64,000 nucleotides of DNA. Source: Cohnella sp. SGD-V74 (lineage in GTDB: Bacteria; Bacillota; Bacilli; Paenibacillales; Paenibacillaceae). A model generated the notes under the pieces. That model saw only the letters and a program-made list of their open reading frames with translations. It was not told where the DNA came from and ran no database searches. Positions 1 through 8,094 of the stretch are shown one piece after another. A program made the position numbers and the translations under genes. Each line of letters starts with the position of its first letter. The first letter of the stretch is position 1. The stretch covers positions 269,259-333,258 of the forward strand of contig NZ_PVYW01000006.1 in the NCBI RefSeq assembly GCF_003001675.1, read 5' to 3'.

Positions 1-3000
1 GCATCCTCCAGCACTACAGGGGGCTTCTTTCCGACAGCCGCCCTCAGCACTCCCTGAGCCAGCCCCGCTCCCTCCCGTTCTCGGGCGCCGTAATAGGCAA
101 GAGGCCGAGGCTCCATTCCATCCGCAGCGGCTACGATCATGCCGCGATCCGCGCCGGCTTTGCGACAGGCAACGGCGAGAAGCTCCTCGGGTCGCATGAC
201 CTTGAACGCCGCGGGAGGCTCGAATGGGCGATGCCCAGATTCCGCTTGGCCGTCCGGTCTCCTCCTCGGATGCCGGGGCTCCTCCGCAGCGCTCCCTGCC
301 CGGAGCGAGGGAAGCGAGCGAATCGACGCCTCCACGTCGGGATGCTCCCGCTCCAGGCGATTCCGCTTGGCCGCATAGCCATAGGCGGAATAAGCGGACA
401 TCGCTTCCAGCAAAGCGATTAACGAGCCGGCCGTCATGCCTTTCTCGCGATAATACAGCGCCATCTTCTCCATACACAGCGGTCGAAAAACGCTTGGAAA
501 TTCGTGCTTCGCGCAGGCTGCCGCCCGTTCGTACGCCTGGAGGGCATCGCGGTTGTGCCGGTTAACTCTCGCCCATTCGGCCCGAATCAACCAATAAGCG
601 GAGCTGTCCCGGCCGAACGGGCCTTGCCAAGCTTCCATCTTCTTGATTCTCCGACGGATCGCTCCGGCCCATGCCCGACGCTGCGCCGCCGTACCTTCCG
701 CGAACAGGGCCGCTTGAGCCAGCGTCTCGAACAGAAGCACCCTGCGATTGCGAACCCAGTCGATCTTCAGCTCCATGCTCTTCGCCTGTTCGGCAAAGAG
801 CAGCGTCTCCGGGTAGCGCCCGTGCAAATAAGCTTGTTCGGCGCGCAAGATGAAGTCGTAATTGTCCGGCTGCTCCCCTTCCGCCTCCGGATTGTCGGGG
901 CGAGTGTAGAACTCCCAAGCTCCGTCCTCCTCGCAAGAACGGAGATATCTCTTCACGAGGCGAATCATGCGCATCGATGTCGCATCCAGCAGAGGCCCCG
1001 CCTCCTGTTCCAAATACCCGACCGTCTCCTCCAACTGCCTGGCCGTTCCCCAAGCGGAGATCAAGCTCGTAATTGCGGTGAGATTAAAAAAGGTCACCTG
1101 ATGCTGCTCCTTGGTCTGGCGCAGCACCCGCTCCATCATGGAAGCCGTCTCCTCCGGGCGCTCGAGCTGCTCGATCATGCCCTTCATAAATAACAGCCGG
1201 GGCTGTTGGGTTGGGTGAACCCGCAGACCGCTGCTCCACACCGTGCGCAGATGCTTGGGCCAGAGACGGTATATGCCGGGAAGTCCGCGCTGCAGCAGAA
1301 ACTCGAAGCAATCCAGGACGTTCAGAAAATAATCGTTGCGCCCTTTCGTCAGCCCATGCCGGACGAAGCGGGAGAAGACATAGAGCAATAGCGCCGGATC
1401 GGCAACGCTCAGCGGATAGATCAGGCCCAACAGAATTTTGCCTTGCGCGACATATTCGAAATTCTCATTTTCCGGGATCTGATCGTCGCGCGAATCGATG
1501 CCGCGCGCCGCCAGCGTCGCCCGCACCGCTTCGGCCAACGCTTTCAGCGGCGACACGCGCTCGGGAAGGAGCCAGCCGAAAGCCGCCATCGTTTCACGGC
1601 TGAGCCGAAGCGCGATCTCCGGTTCGTTCACGGCAAACAGATCCTGCTGACAGAGGCAGGCGTTCAGCCGATCTTCGATCGACAGCTTGCCGGCATGCTT
1701 GCGAATCCAGACGAACCCTTCGGCCGCCCGCTCCGTCGCCCCTCTGTAGTGCAGCAAGTTGTAGAGCCGGTACCCGATCCTGCAAGCGAGTTCGTCCGGC
1801 TCCTCCCCTTCCTGCCGAGCAAGCCCGAGCGCTTGCTCGAAATCTTCCGTCGCCTGAGTCAGGTTTCCCTTCTCCATGGCCAGCATGCCGGCCGCGTAAT
1901 TGCGCTCCGCCAATGCCCGGCGACGATCCGCCGACAATCGATCCGCTCCCAGATTCAGATGCCGTCGCGCCGTTTCGCGAGCCTCTTCCCCCTCAAGCCG
2001 GTCATAGGCATCCCCGACCCGGCAGTGCCGGACGCTTCGCTCTTCCTCCGGAATCCTCTGATACAGCTTGGACTGAACATAGGCGGACAGGAACAAATAC
2101 CCGTCTCCGCTCCCCTCCTCCAAGCTGACGATTCCCGATTCCTGGGCTTTATCCATCCACGTTCGCAGCTCTTCCTCATCGCGGTCCAGCAGTTCGTTCA
2201 GCACACACCTCGAAAAACGAGGCCCGATCAACGCCGCAGCAGTCAGCATCTCGACCCGTTCGCCCGGCAGCCGTTCGAGCAGATCGTCCATCGACTGCAT
2301 ATACCCTTCGGAGACTGGCGCTTCGGCGATCAGTTCCTCCGTCCACTCCCAGCGATGGCGTTCGAAATGATAGGACAAGCTGCCTTCGGCATGCCATCTC
2401 TCCAGATGCGTCTCTATTTCCCGCGGAACGCCTCCGCTCCACTGCTGCAAAGCTCCCGCCAGCACCCGCACGCGAGGCGATCGCTCGTGAAGCGCGCCGG
2501 ACAGCCACTCCAACACATGCTCATAATCGAGAGGCTTCAAGGGAAGAGCGGCTGCCGGTACTGTCGCAGAGCCAGCAGCCTCGTATCCGATATTGCCGCC
2601 GACCTCGCCGTCGGAGCGGAGAAGCGCCAGCAGTCCTCCGTTCTCCATTCGTCCCAGCCAGCCGTATGCCTCGCCGATGACGGACGGGGCCGCTTGTTCC
2701 ACATCGTCGACGATCAAGACGCGTATCTGCTGCGACTCAGCCTCCGTAGCGGATGTTCGCATGATCGGTTCGTCCTGAAGGCACAGGCACAGCCCCTGCC
2801 GCAGCCATTGCTCCTCTGCTTGCTCCAGCAATCCTCTCCGTTCACCCGTATCCAGAGCGGACACCAGAGCGGCCAAATGTCCTTCTCGCAGCAGTTGCCG
2901 CTTCCATTCCCTCATCAATCGGCTTTTGCCTATCCCGCAAGCGCCCGTTACCGCGACCACTTGCGGCTCCTTACGGGCCGCCAGGAAAAGCCGGTTCAAT

Positions 3001-3605
3001 TCAGCCAGCTCCTCTTGTCTGCCCAGGACGCGCTTCGGCCCGGCCAGCCGGCTCCGCCCGTCAAACTTAAACAGCTCATCCTCGGAGAGCCCCGGCTTCT
3101 CCCGGCACTGCCGGAGATCCATCAGCATGCCGTACGCCGTCTGGTAACGGGCCTTAGGCGATTTCTCCAGCGCTCTCTCCACAATCCGGCAGATCGGCCC
3201 CGCCGCTTCGAGGAGAGCCGGCGGGAAGGGGCGCGGCGGATGGATCAGATGCGCTTCCTCCCAGGTCTGATCTTCCTCCGGCTCGACCGGCAGTCGTCCG
3301 GTCAGCATCTCGTACAGCATCGCTCCGAATGCGTACAGATCGCTGCGCTCGTCCGGTCGTCGGCCCAGGCCAAGCTGCTCCGGAGCCCCGTAGGCCGGAT
3401 TCCCCGCAGCGGAAGGCGCCCACTCCACCACGGAATCAGGCTGTACGGAGAAGTCGGCCAGCTGCAAATCGGCGATCATCCCGTTCCGAACGTGCGCATC
3501 GTGAATAATCTCCGCCATCCGGATGCCCAGCTTCAGAAACAAATCTATGGGAAGTGCACTGTCCCGCAACAAGCTTGATATCGATCTTGAGGTGATTATG
3601 GACAT
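1..3605 (-). CDS. Protein kinase-like / AAA-ATPase / TPR signalling protein, degenerate N-terminus, cut by window edge
   Basis: One minus-strand frame stays open from the ATG at 3605-3603 to base 1 (about 1200 codons), so the C-terminus lies outside. Read in order: a remnant of a Ser/Thr kinase C-lobe (AH near residue 37, DFS in place of DFG, GAPEQ as the APE motif, DLYAFGAMLYEMLTGRLP); an AAA/STAND ATPase with Walker A GACGIGKS and Walker B VLIVDD; a long alpha-helical TPR-like region; then what appears to be the start of a sensor (GAF-like) domain. Kinase-AAA-TPR-GAF proteins of 1,500-2,000 residues are known in Bacilli and are thought to be signalling hubs. The N-lobe (Gly-loop, VAxK lysine) and the HRD/N catalytic loop are absent, so kinase activity is unlikely from this copy. 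The first about 15 codons look unlike a kinase and the true start is doubtful. It may be a 5'-truncated pseudogene. Confidence 0.7.
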   Translation of the reverse strand, partial: MSIITSRSISSLLRDSALPIDLFLKLGIRMAEIIHDAHVRNGMIADLQLADFSVQPDSVVEWAPSAAGNPAYGAPEQLGLGRRPDERSDLYAFGAMLYEMLTGRLPVEPEEDQTWEEAHLIHPPRPFPPALLEAAGPICRIVERALEKSPKARYQTAYGMLMDLRQCREKPGLSEDELFKFDGRSRLAGPKRVLGRQEELAELNRLFLAARKEPQVVAVTGACGIGKSRLMREWKRQLLREGHLAALVSALDTGERRGLLEQAEEQWLRQGLCLCLQDEPIMRTSATEAESQQIRVLIVDDVEQAAPSVIGEAYGWLGRMENGGLLALLRSDGEVGGNIGYEAAGSATVPAAALPLKPLDYEHVLEWLSGALHERSPRVRVLAGALQQWSGGVPREIETHLERWHAEGSLSYHFERHRWEWTEELIAEAPVSEGYMQSMDDLLERLPGERVEMLTAAALIGPRFSRCVLNELLDRDEEELRTWMDKAQESGIVSLEEGSGDGYLFLSAYVQSKLYQRIPEEERSVRHCRVGDAYDRLEGEEARETARRHLNLGADRLSADRRRALAERNYAAGMLAMEKGNLTQATEDFEQALGLARQEGEEPDELACRIGYRLYNLLHYRGATERAAEGFVWIRKHAGKLSIEDRLNACLCQQDLFAVNEPEIALRLSRETMAAFGWLLPERVSPLKALAEAVRATLAARGIDSRDDQIPENENFEYVAQGKILLGLIYPLSVADPALLLYVFSRFVRHGLTKGRNDYFLNVLDCFEFLLQRGLPGIYRLWPKHLRTVWSSGLRVHPTQQPRLLFMKGMIEQLERPEETASMMERVLRQTKEQHQVTFFNLTAITSLISAWGTARQLEETVGYLEQEAGPLLDATSMRMIRLVKRYLRSCEEDGAWEFYTRPDNPEAEGEQPDNYDFILRAEQAYLHGRYPETLLFAEQAKSMELKIDWVRNRRVLLFETLAQAALFAEGTAAQRRAWAGAIRRRIKKMEAWQGPFGRDSSAYWLIRAEWARVNRHNRDALQAYERAAACAKHEFPSVFRPLCMEKMALYYREKGMTAGSLIALLEAMSAYSAYGYAAKRNRLEREHPDVEASIRSLPSLRAGSAAEEPRHPRRRPDGQAESGHRPFEPPAAFKVMRPEELLAVACRKAGADRGMIVAAADGMEPRPLAYYGAREREGAGLAQGVLRAAVGKKPPVVLED

Positions 3606-3632
3606 TAAACATTATCCCCGTTAGTTGTGTAG

Positions 3633-3676
3633 TCGTTTAAGCGATCATACAGTCCCTATCATTATAGCTTAAACGA
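3633..3676. repeat. 10-bp perfect inverted repeat at the truncated kinase 5' end
   Basis: TCGTTTAAGC (3633-3642) is exactly mirrored by GCTTAAACGA (3667-3676) with a 24-nt loop. The segment from about 3550 to 3700 is AT-richer than its surroundings and sits where the kinase coding homology stops. It could be an operator or the end of a mobile-element remnant; the sequence does not decide. Confidence 0.45.
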
Positions 3677-3700
3677 ATTTACGAGAGATACTAAAGAAAT

Positions 3701-3724
3701 GAGGCAACCCCGCAGGGCTGCCTC
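3701..3724 (-). terminator. Terminator downstream of the CoA-disulfide reductase gene
   Basis: GAGGCAACCC / GGGCTGCCTC hairpin just after the stop at 3738, followed in the minus direction by an ATTTCTTT tract. Confidence 0.65.
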
Positions 3725-3737
3725 TGATATTACGCGA

Positions 3738-5396
3738 TTACCGATCACCGGGAACGAACTTCCACATAGAGTAGCTTCGATAGCCTCCCGTTACGTTTTT
3801 TACTCTAAACCCTCTTTGTTTCAGAATTCGAGAGGCAATGTACCCTCTCATGCCAACGGCGCAGTACGCCCAAATTTCTTTCTCCGGGTCCAGTTCCCCG
3901 ATTCTGCTTCGCAGGTCGTCGACCGGAATATGCCGCGCTCCCTCTATATGCCCTTGGTCGTACTCCGCAACCGTTCTTACGTCCAGGAGAATGTGCCGCT
4001 CCGGATCGTACAATTCCAGCTCCTTCGGCGCCGCTGCCTCGGTCAAACCTCTTAACACGTTTTGCGCCAGGTAACCCGCCATATTGACCGGATCTTTAGC
4101 CGACGAGAACGGAGGCGCATACGTCAGCTCGAGCTCCGCAAGATCGTGCACGGTGCCTTTCAGGCGGAGGACGGTCGCAATGACGTCGATTCTTTTGTCG
4201 ACCCCTTCCGCTCCGAACGCCTGCGCCCCAAGAATCTTCCCTTCGTTGTCAAACAGCAGTTTCAGGGCAATCGGCTTCGCACCGGGATAATACGTGGCGT
4301 GCGAGCTTGGATGAACATACACCGAGCGGTATGGAACGGCCAGCCTCGCAAGCGTCCGTTCGTTGGCTCCCGTGCTTGCTCCAGTCAGACTGAAAATTTG
4401 GATAATGGCGGTGCCTTGAGTCCCTTTGTACGAGGACGGCAGCCCGCAGATGCGATCGGCGGCGATACGCCCCTGCTTGTTCGCCGGCCCGGCCAGCGGA
4501 ATCGCCGTTGGCGCGCCGGACACGTAATCCGTGACTTCGACGGCATCTCCGACCGCATACACGCCTTCGCAGCTGGTCTGCATCGATTCGTCCACCAGAA
4601 TATGGCCTCTGGCTCCCAGCTTGATTTCGGAATCCTGCAAGAAGCCGGTATCCGGAGCTACGCCAATGGCGAGAATGACCATGTCCGCGCCGATTTCCCT
4701 GCCGCTCTGCAAGACGATCGCGATTCCTCCGTTCTTCTCCGCGAACGATTGAACGCCGTCTCCGAGCAGCAGCCGAACCCCGTTGTCCTGAAGCTCCTTC
4801 TCCGCGAACGCCGCCATCTCGGCGTCAAAAGGCGCGAGAATATGGGGAGCCGCTTCGACCAAAGTAACGTCCAGTCCCCGATGCCTGAGATTTTCCGCCA
4901 TCTCTACGCCGATATATCCTCCGCCGATGACGATCGCGCTGCGGGTATTTTCCCGGTCGACTTGAGATTTGATTCGATCCGTATCCGCCATATTCCGCAG
5001 CGTAAAGATTCGCTCGCTCTCCATTCCCGGAATCGGCGGCTTCAGCGGCTTGGCTCCGGGAGACAAAATCAAATCATCGTAACTCTCTTGATAGACTCCC
5101 CGGGTTTTGCTGTTTACCGTAACCGTCTTCTCCTTCACGTCGACTTTCGTCACTTCGCTATGGGTCCGAACGTCGAGGTTGAATCGCGCCTTCATGCTCT
5201 CAGGCGTTTGCACCAGCAGCTTGGAGCGGTCTTGAATCTTCTCTCCGATGTAATAAGGAAGTCCGCAGTTCGCGAACGAGATGTGGGCGCCGCGCTCGAA
5301 CAGAACGATCTCCGCTTCCTCGTCCAGTCTCCTAAGCCGGGCTGCAGCGGACGCTCCGCCGGCAACGCCGCCTACGATGAGAACCTTCTTTGCCAT
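3738..5396 (-). CDS. cdr: CoA-disulfide reductase with C-terminal rhodanese domain
   Basis: A 552-residue FAD/NAD(P)H-dependent pyridine nucleotide-disulfide oxidoreductase of the CoA-disulfide / persulfide reductase group, cytosolic. The N-terminus has the Rossmann motif VGGVAGGASAA. The redox cysteine is in SFANCG (Cys44), the single-Cys signature that separates this group from two-Cys disulfide reductases. A second nucleotide motif (VIGGGYIGVE) and the FAD motif YAVGD follow. The last about 100 residues are a rhodanese module with catalytic Cys in YCAVGMRGY (about residue 512). The start was placed at ATG 5396 because AGGTGA precedes it; an upstream in-frame start lacks a site and would run into the neighbour. 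It lies 28 nt downstream of a single-domain rhodanese. Known fusions of this type reduce CoA polysulfide in sulfide/persulfide detoxification, which fits the operators upstream. The exact substrate is inference. Confidence 0.9.
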   Translation of the reverse strand: MAKKVLIVGGVAGGASAAARLRRLDEEAEIVLFERGAHISFANCGLPYYIGEKIQDRSKLLVQTPESMKARFNLDVRTHSEVTKVDVKEKTVTVNSKTRGVYQESYDDLILSPGAKPLKPPIPGMESERIFTLRNMADTDRIKSQVDRENTRSAIVIGGGYIGVEMAENLRHRGLDVTLVEAAPHILAPFDAEMAAFAEKELQDNGVRLLLGDGVQSFAEKNGGIAIVLQSGREIGADMVILAIGVAPDTGFLQDSEIKLGARGHILVDESMQTSCEGVYAVGDAVEVTDYVSGAPTAIPLAGPANKQGRIAADRICGLPSSYKGTQGTAIIQIFSLTGASTGANERTLARLAVPYRSVYVHPSSHATYYPGAKPIALKLLFDNEGKILGAQAFGAEGVDKRIDVIATVLRLKGTVHDLAELELTYAPPFSSAKDPVNMAGYLAQNVLRGLTEAAAPKELELYDPERHILLDVRTVAEYDQGHIEGARHIPVDDLRSRIGELDPEKEIWAYCAVGMRGYIASRILKQRGFRVKNVTGGYRSYSMWKFVPGDR

Positions 5397-5424
5397 TATC
5401 AGTTCACCTGCCCGCTCTAAAGTG

Positions 5425-5745
5425 TTAAATTCCGTATGCGATTTCTCCTGTCCAGCCGGACATGCCTCCGGACATATTGATTGCGTGGAAGCCCAACTCC
5501 TCAAGAAGCTCGCAAGCCAGTCCGCTGCGATTCCCGCTGCGGCACACGACGATGTACGACGCCGAACGATCCAACTCCCCGCGCCGGCTCATGATCGATA
5601 CGAGCGGCAGATGTTTGGCTCCGGGGATATGGCCGATTGCCCATTCCTCCGGCTCCCGTACATCGAGAATTAACAGCCTCTCGCCTTTTGCCAAACGTTC
5701 CTTTACTTCTTCGGGCCGTATTTCTTTCGAATATTTTCCCGCCAA
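5425..5745 (-). CDS. Single-domain rhodanese (sulfurtransferase)
   Basis: A 106-residue rhodanese-like protein with the DVREPEEW and GHIPGAKH signatures and the six-residue active loop CRSGNR (Cys68), the length and charge expected of a persulfide-carrying sulfurtransferase. The start was set at TTG 5745 because AGGGAG sits 10 nt before it; a GTG at 5754 is in frame but almost touches the site. It is the first gene of a two-gene operon with the CoA-disulfide reductase. Two CsoR/CstR-type palindromes lie upstream, so persulfide-dependent derepression is likely. No repressor gene is in the window. Confidence 0.88.
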   Translation of the reverse strand: MAGKYSKEIRPEEVKERLAKGERLLILDVREPEEWAIGHIPGAKHLPLVSIMSRRGELDRSASYIVVCRSGNRSGLACELLEELGFHAINMSGGMSGWTGEIAYGI

Positions 5746-5803
5746 GCTGCCCACGCTCCCTAAGCTAAAATAAAAGATTGGATTGGATTTCGAACAATCC
5801 TAT

Positions 5804-5819
5804 ATACCCCATATGGTAT
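5804..5819. promoter_or_regulatory. Proximal CsoR/CstR-like operator
   Basis: ATACCCCATATGGTAT, an imperfect copy of the 5835-5856 palindrome, with half-sites ATACC and GGTAT. It lies about 60 nt upstream of the rhodanese start. Confidence 0.6.
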
Positions 5820-5834
5820 GTTAGATGTCGAAAA

Positions 5835-5856
5835 TATATACCCTTATGGGTATATA
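5835..5856. promoter_or_regulatory. CsoR/CstR-like operator palindrome
   Basis: TATATACCC (5835-5843) and GGGTATATA (5848-5856) form a perfect 9+9 palindrome around TTAT. The ATACCC-N4-GGGTAT form matches the known operators of CsoR-family repressors; CstR controls rhodanese/CoA-disulfide-reductase operons in Firmicutes. It sits about 90 nt upstream of the rhodanese gene. Confidence 0.72.
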
Positions 5857-5950
5857 AAAATCATACAAAGCTTGGGACGCATTGTCAAGCGATCGGCCGT
5901 CCGGCGACCATGAGAGCGCAACAAGCGCCTATCGGGCAATAATTAGAGTA

Positions 5951-5994
5951 AAGCCGGGCGAGAATCAGGTGAATCCCTGATTCTCGCTCGGCTT
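5951..5994 (-). terminator. Palindromic terminator of the ABC exporter (repeat family B, copy 1)
   Basis: Nineteen-base arms (5951-5969 and 5976-5994) form a near-perfect hairpin that overlaps the TAA stop of the exporter. The core GCCGRGCG...CGCTCGGC is shared with 23671-23712 and 24447-24488. Confidence 0.75.
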
Positions 5995-7775
5995 TATACT
6001 TCCTCCGACGAGCTGCCGGCCTGGAACTGCTTCCTGGCCCACTCGATATAGGACGGATGCGTCTGAAGCAGCTGTTCGTGCTTGCCGATCCCGGTCACCT
6101 TGCCATGCTCCAGCACGATAATCCGATCCGCTTCCACCACCGTGGACAAGCGATGGGCGATGACGATCGTCGTGCGGTCGTTCATCAGATGGTTCAGCGC
6201 CTTCTGAACTTCATGCTCGGAATCGCTGTCCAGACTGGCCGTTGCCTCGTCCAAAATAAGCAAATCCGGTTTTCTCAGCAGCGCCCGCGCAATCGCCACT
6301 CTCTGCCGCTGGCCTCCCGACAACTGTATGCCTCTCTCCCCCACCTCGGTATCGTACCCTTTTGGCAAAGCCTTGATAAATTCGTGCGCATACGCCTGCT
6401 TGCCGGCTTCTATCATCTCTTCTTCCGTCACGTCCGCTCCGCAAGCATACATGATATTTTCGCGGATCGTTCCGGTCATCAGCGTGCTCTCCTGCGAGAC
6501 ATAGCCGATCTTGCCTCTCCAGGAATCCAGATCATACGCCCTGATGGATTCTTCTCCGTACGCGATGAGACCTCCGCCAGGTTCGTAAAATCGCTCAAGC
6601 AGAGAAAAGACGGTTGTTTTCCCGCTTCCGCTGGGACCGACCAACGCCGTTATTTGATTGGCCGGCACGGTAAAGGAGACATTGCGCAGAACGGGCTCGT
6701 TGTCCGAATAAGCAAACGTTACGTCGCGGAAATTCAGATCGCGCTGTTCCCTGGGAGCCGGAACGCCGGTGCGCGACGGTTCGGCGCCATACTCGAGAAT
6801 AAGCCTTAGACGTTCCGTCACGCCCATCACCTTCTGCAATTGGGAATAGAACGTGGCGAATTGGCTGAAGGGCCACATGATCTGGAACAACAGCAGTATA
6901 AACGATACCAGCTCTCCCGCGCTGAGCGCTCCCGAAGAAACTCTGACGCCGCCGTAGCCGATAATGACGACAAGCAGCGCGACCATTACCATGGACATGA
7001 GGGGCATAAGCACGGCATTGATTTTGGCCTCTTTCATTCCGAAGCGGAACAGATTGTCCATTTTCTCGTATCCGCCGCTTTGTTCCTTGGTCTCGGCATT
7101 GGATGCCTTCACCAGCCTGATCTCGCCGATGACCTGCGTCAGCAACGACGCCAGCTTCGCCAGCTGCTCGTGCATGCTGATCGATATTTTGTACATCTTG
7201 CCGCCGATCGGCATCAGAATGCCGAAGCCGAGCGGTACCGCGAGCAAAATGATCAAAGTCATCTGCCAGTCGATATAGAACAGGATCGCGACGGCGCCGA
7301 CTACCGTCAGCACGTTCGAGCTGAACGCAATCAAATGATCGGTGATGAGCGTCTTGATCTCGTTCGTATCGTTGGTCACTCTGCTCATCGTATCCGCCGA
7401 CCGATATCGGTCGAAGAACGGAACCGGCAGCGACAGCACCTTGTCCCACAGCCTCTTGCACATTTTATTGACGACGCGGTTCCCGACGAACGCCAGCATG
7501 TAATACGACAGGCCGCCCGTGATCGCTTCCGCGACAAAGATGACCGCCAACAGCAGAATCGAATTTCTGTTCAGCGTATCCTTCGAGAAATTGTCGATCA
7601 GATCGCCCGTAATCAAAGGCACGACAAGACCGATAAGCGACGATGCGATGCTTAACACAACGGCCGTGCCGAGCACCAGCTTCGGAAAACCCGTTTCGCG
7701 AAGCAATCTGACAAAGTAGGTCACCGTAGTTCTTTGAATCTTCCCTTTGGCCGAGTCCTTTTCATTCGTTTCCAT
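5994..7775 (-). CDS. ABC exporter half-transporter (multidrug/lipid type)
   Basis: A 593-residue fused membrane-ATPase half-transporter. The first about 320 residues hold six hydrophobic segments of a type I exporter domain. The ATPase part has Walker A GPSGSGKTT, Q-loop YVSQE, signature LSGGQRQRVAIARALL, Walker B LLILDEATAS and the H-loop VIAHRLS. It would act as a homodimer in the cytoplasmic membrane, as BmrA-type exporters do; the substrate cannot be read from the sequence. The ATG at 7775 is preceded by GGAGGGTGG. It is a single gene, bounded by a terminator on one side and a divergent gene on the other. Confidence 0.92.
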   Translation of the reverse strand: METNEKDSAKGKIQRTTVTYFVRLLRETGFPKLVLGTAVVLSIASSLIGLVVPLITGDLIDNFSKDTLNRNSILLLAVIFVAEAITGGLSYYMLAFVGNRVVNKMCKRLWDKVLSLPVPFFDRYRSADTMSRVTNDTNEIKTLITDHLIAFSSNVLTVVGAVAILFYIDWQMTLIILLAVPLGFGILMPIGGKMYKISISMHEQLAKLASLLTQVIGEIRLVKASNAETKEQSGGYEKMDNLFRFGMKEAKINAVLMPLMSMVMVALLVVIIGYGGVRVSSGALSAGELVSFILLLFQIMWPFSQFATFYSQLQKVMGVTERLRLILEYGAEPSRTGVPAPREQRDLNFRDVTFAYSDNEPVLRNVSFTVPANQITALVGPSGSGKTTVFSLLERFYEPGGGLIAYGEESIRAYDLDSWRGKIGYVSQESTLMTGTIRENIMYACGADVTEEEMIEAGKQAYAHEFIKALPKGYDTEVGERGIQLSGGQRQRVAIARALLRKPDLLILDEATASLDSDSEHEVQKALNHLMNDRTTIVIAHRLSTVVEADRIIVLEHGKVTGIGKHEQLLQTHPSYIEWARKQFQAGSSSEEV

Positions 7776-8094
7776 CTATTCCACCCTCCAAAACCAGTTT
7801 TTTCGCTTAGCAATTCCTCCTCAATAATCCATTTTATAACATTGATGCAAGTCACAAGGTTTATCGGAGTACAGTCCTTGTACGTCGCTGTTCGACCAGG
7901 AATATTCCGTCACATTGCTTTAAGCTTTTACATCAATGTAGTTCCAACTCGCTCTCTCGTTTCAGAACAGCACATTGATTTAATATATTCGAATCATTCA
8001 TTCACATTATTCAATTTTACAAAACATTTCTGATAATTCTACAATAGAGTCAACAGGATCCTGTCGGAAGGATACCTCAGAAGGAGGATGTGGA
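7776..8094. other. Divergent intergenic region between ABC exporter and deacetylase
   Basis: AT-rich 319-nt spacer with no convincing ORF. It holds an ACAAGG...CCTTGT inverted repeat (about 7853-7880) on the exporter side and the deacetylase promoter (8016-8045) on the other. Confidence 0.6.
8016..8045 (+). promoter_or_regulatory. Promoter of the deacetylase gene, twin of the MFS promoter
   Basis: TTTACA (8016-8021), 18-nt spacer, TACAAT (8040-8045). The segment from TTTTAC through CAATAG and TCAAC is nearly the same as at 10113-10150 in front of the MFS gene, which suggests shared control. Confidence 0.65.

Noticed and set aside
1443..3578. 711-codon plus-strand ORF
   Set aside because: Opposite the kinase/AAA frame. 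The product is Arg/Gln/His-rich without domain signature, whereas the minus frame shows Walker A, APE and TPR patterns.
4062..5420. 452-codon plus-strand ORF
   Set aside because: Antisense shadow of the CoA-disulfide reductase; low-complexity basic composition.
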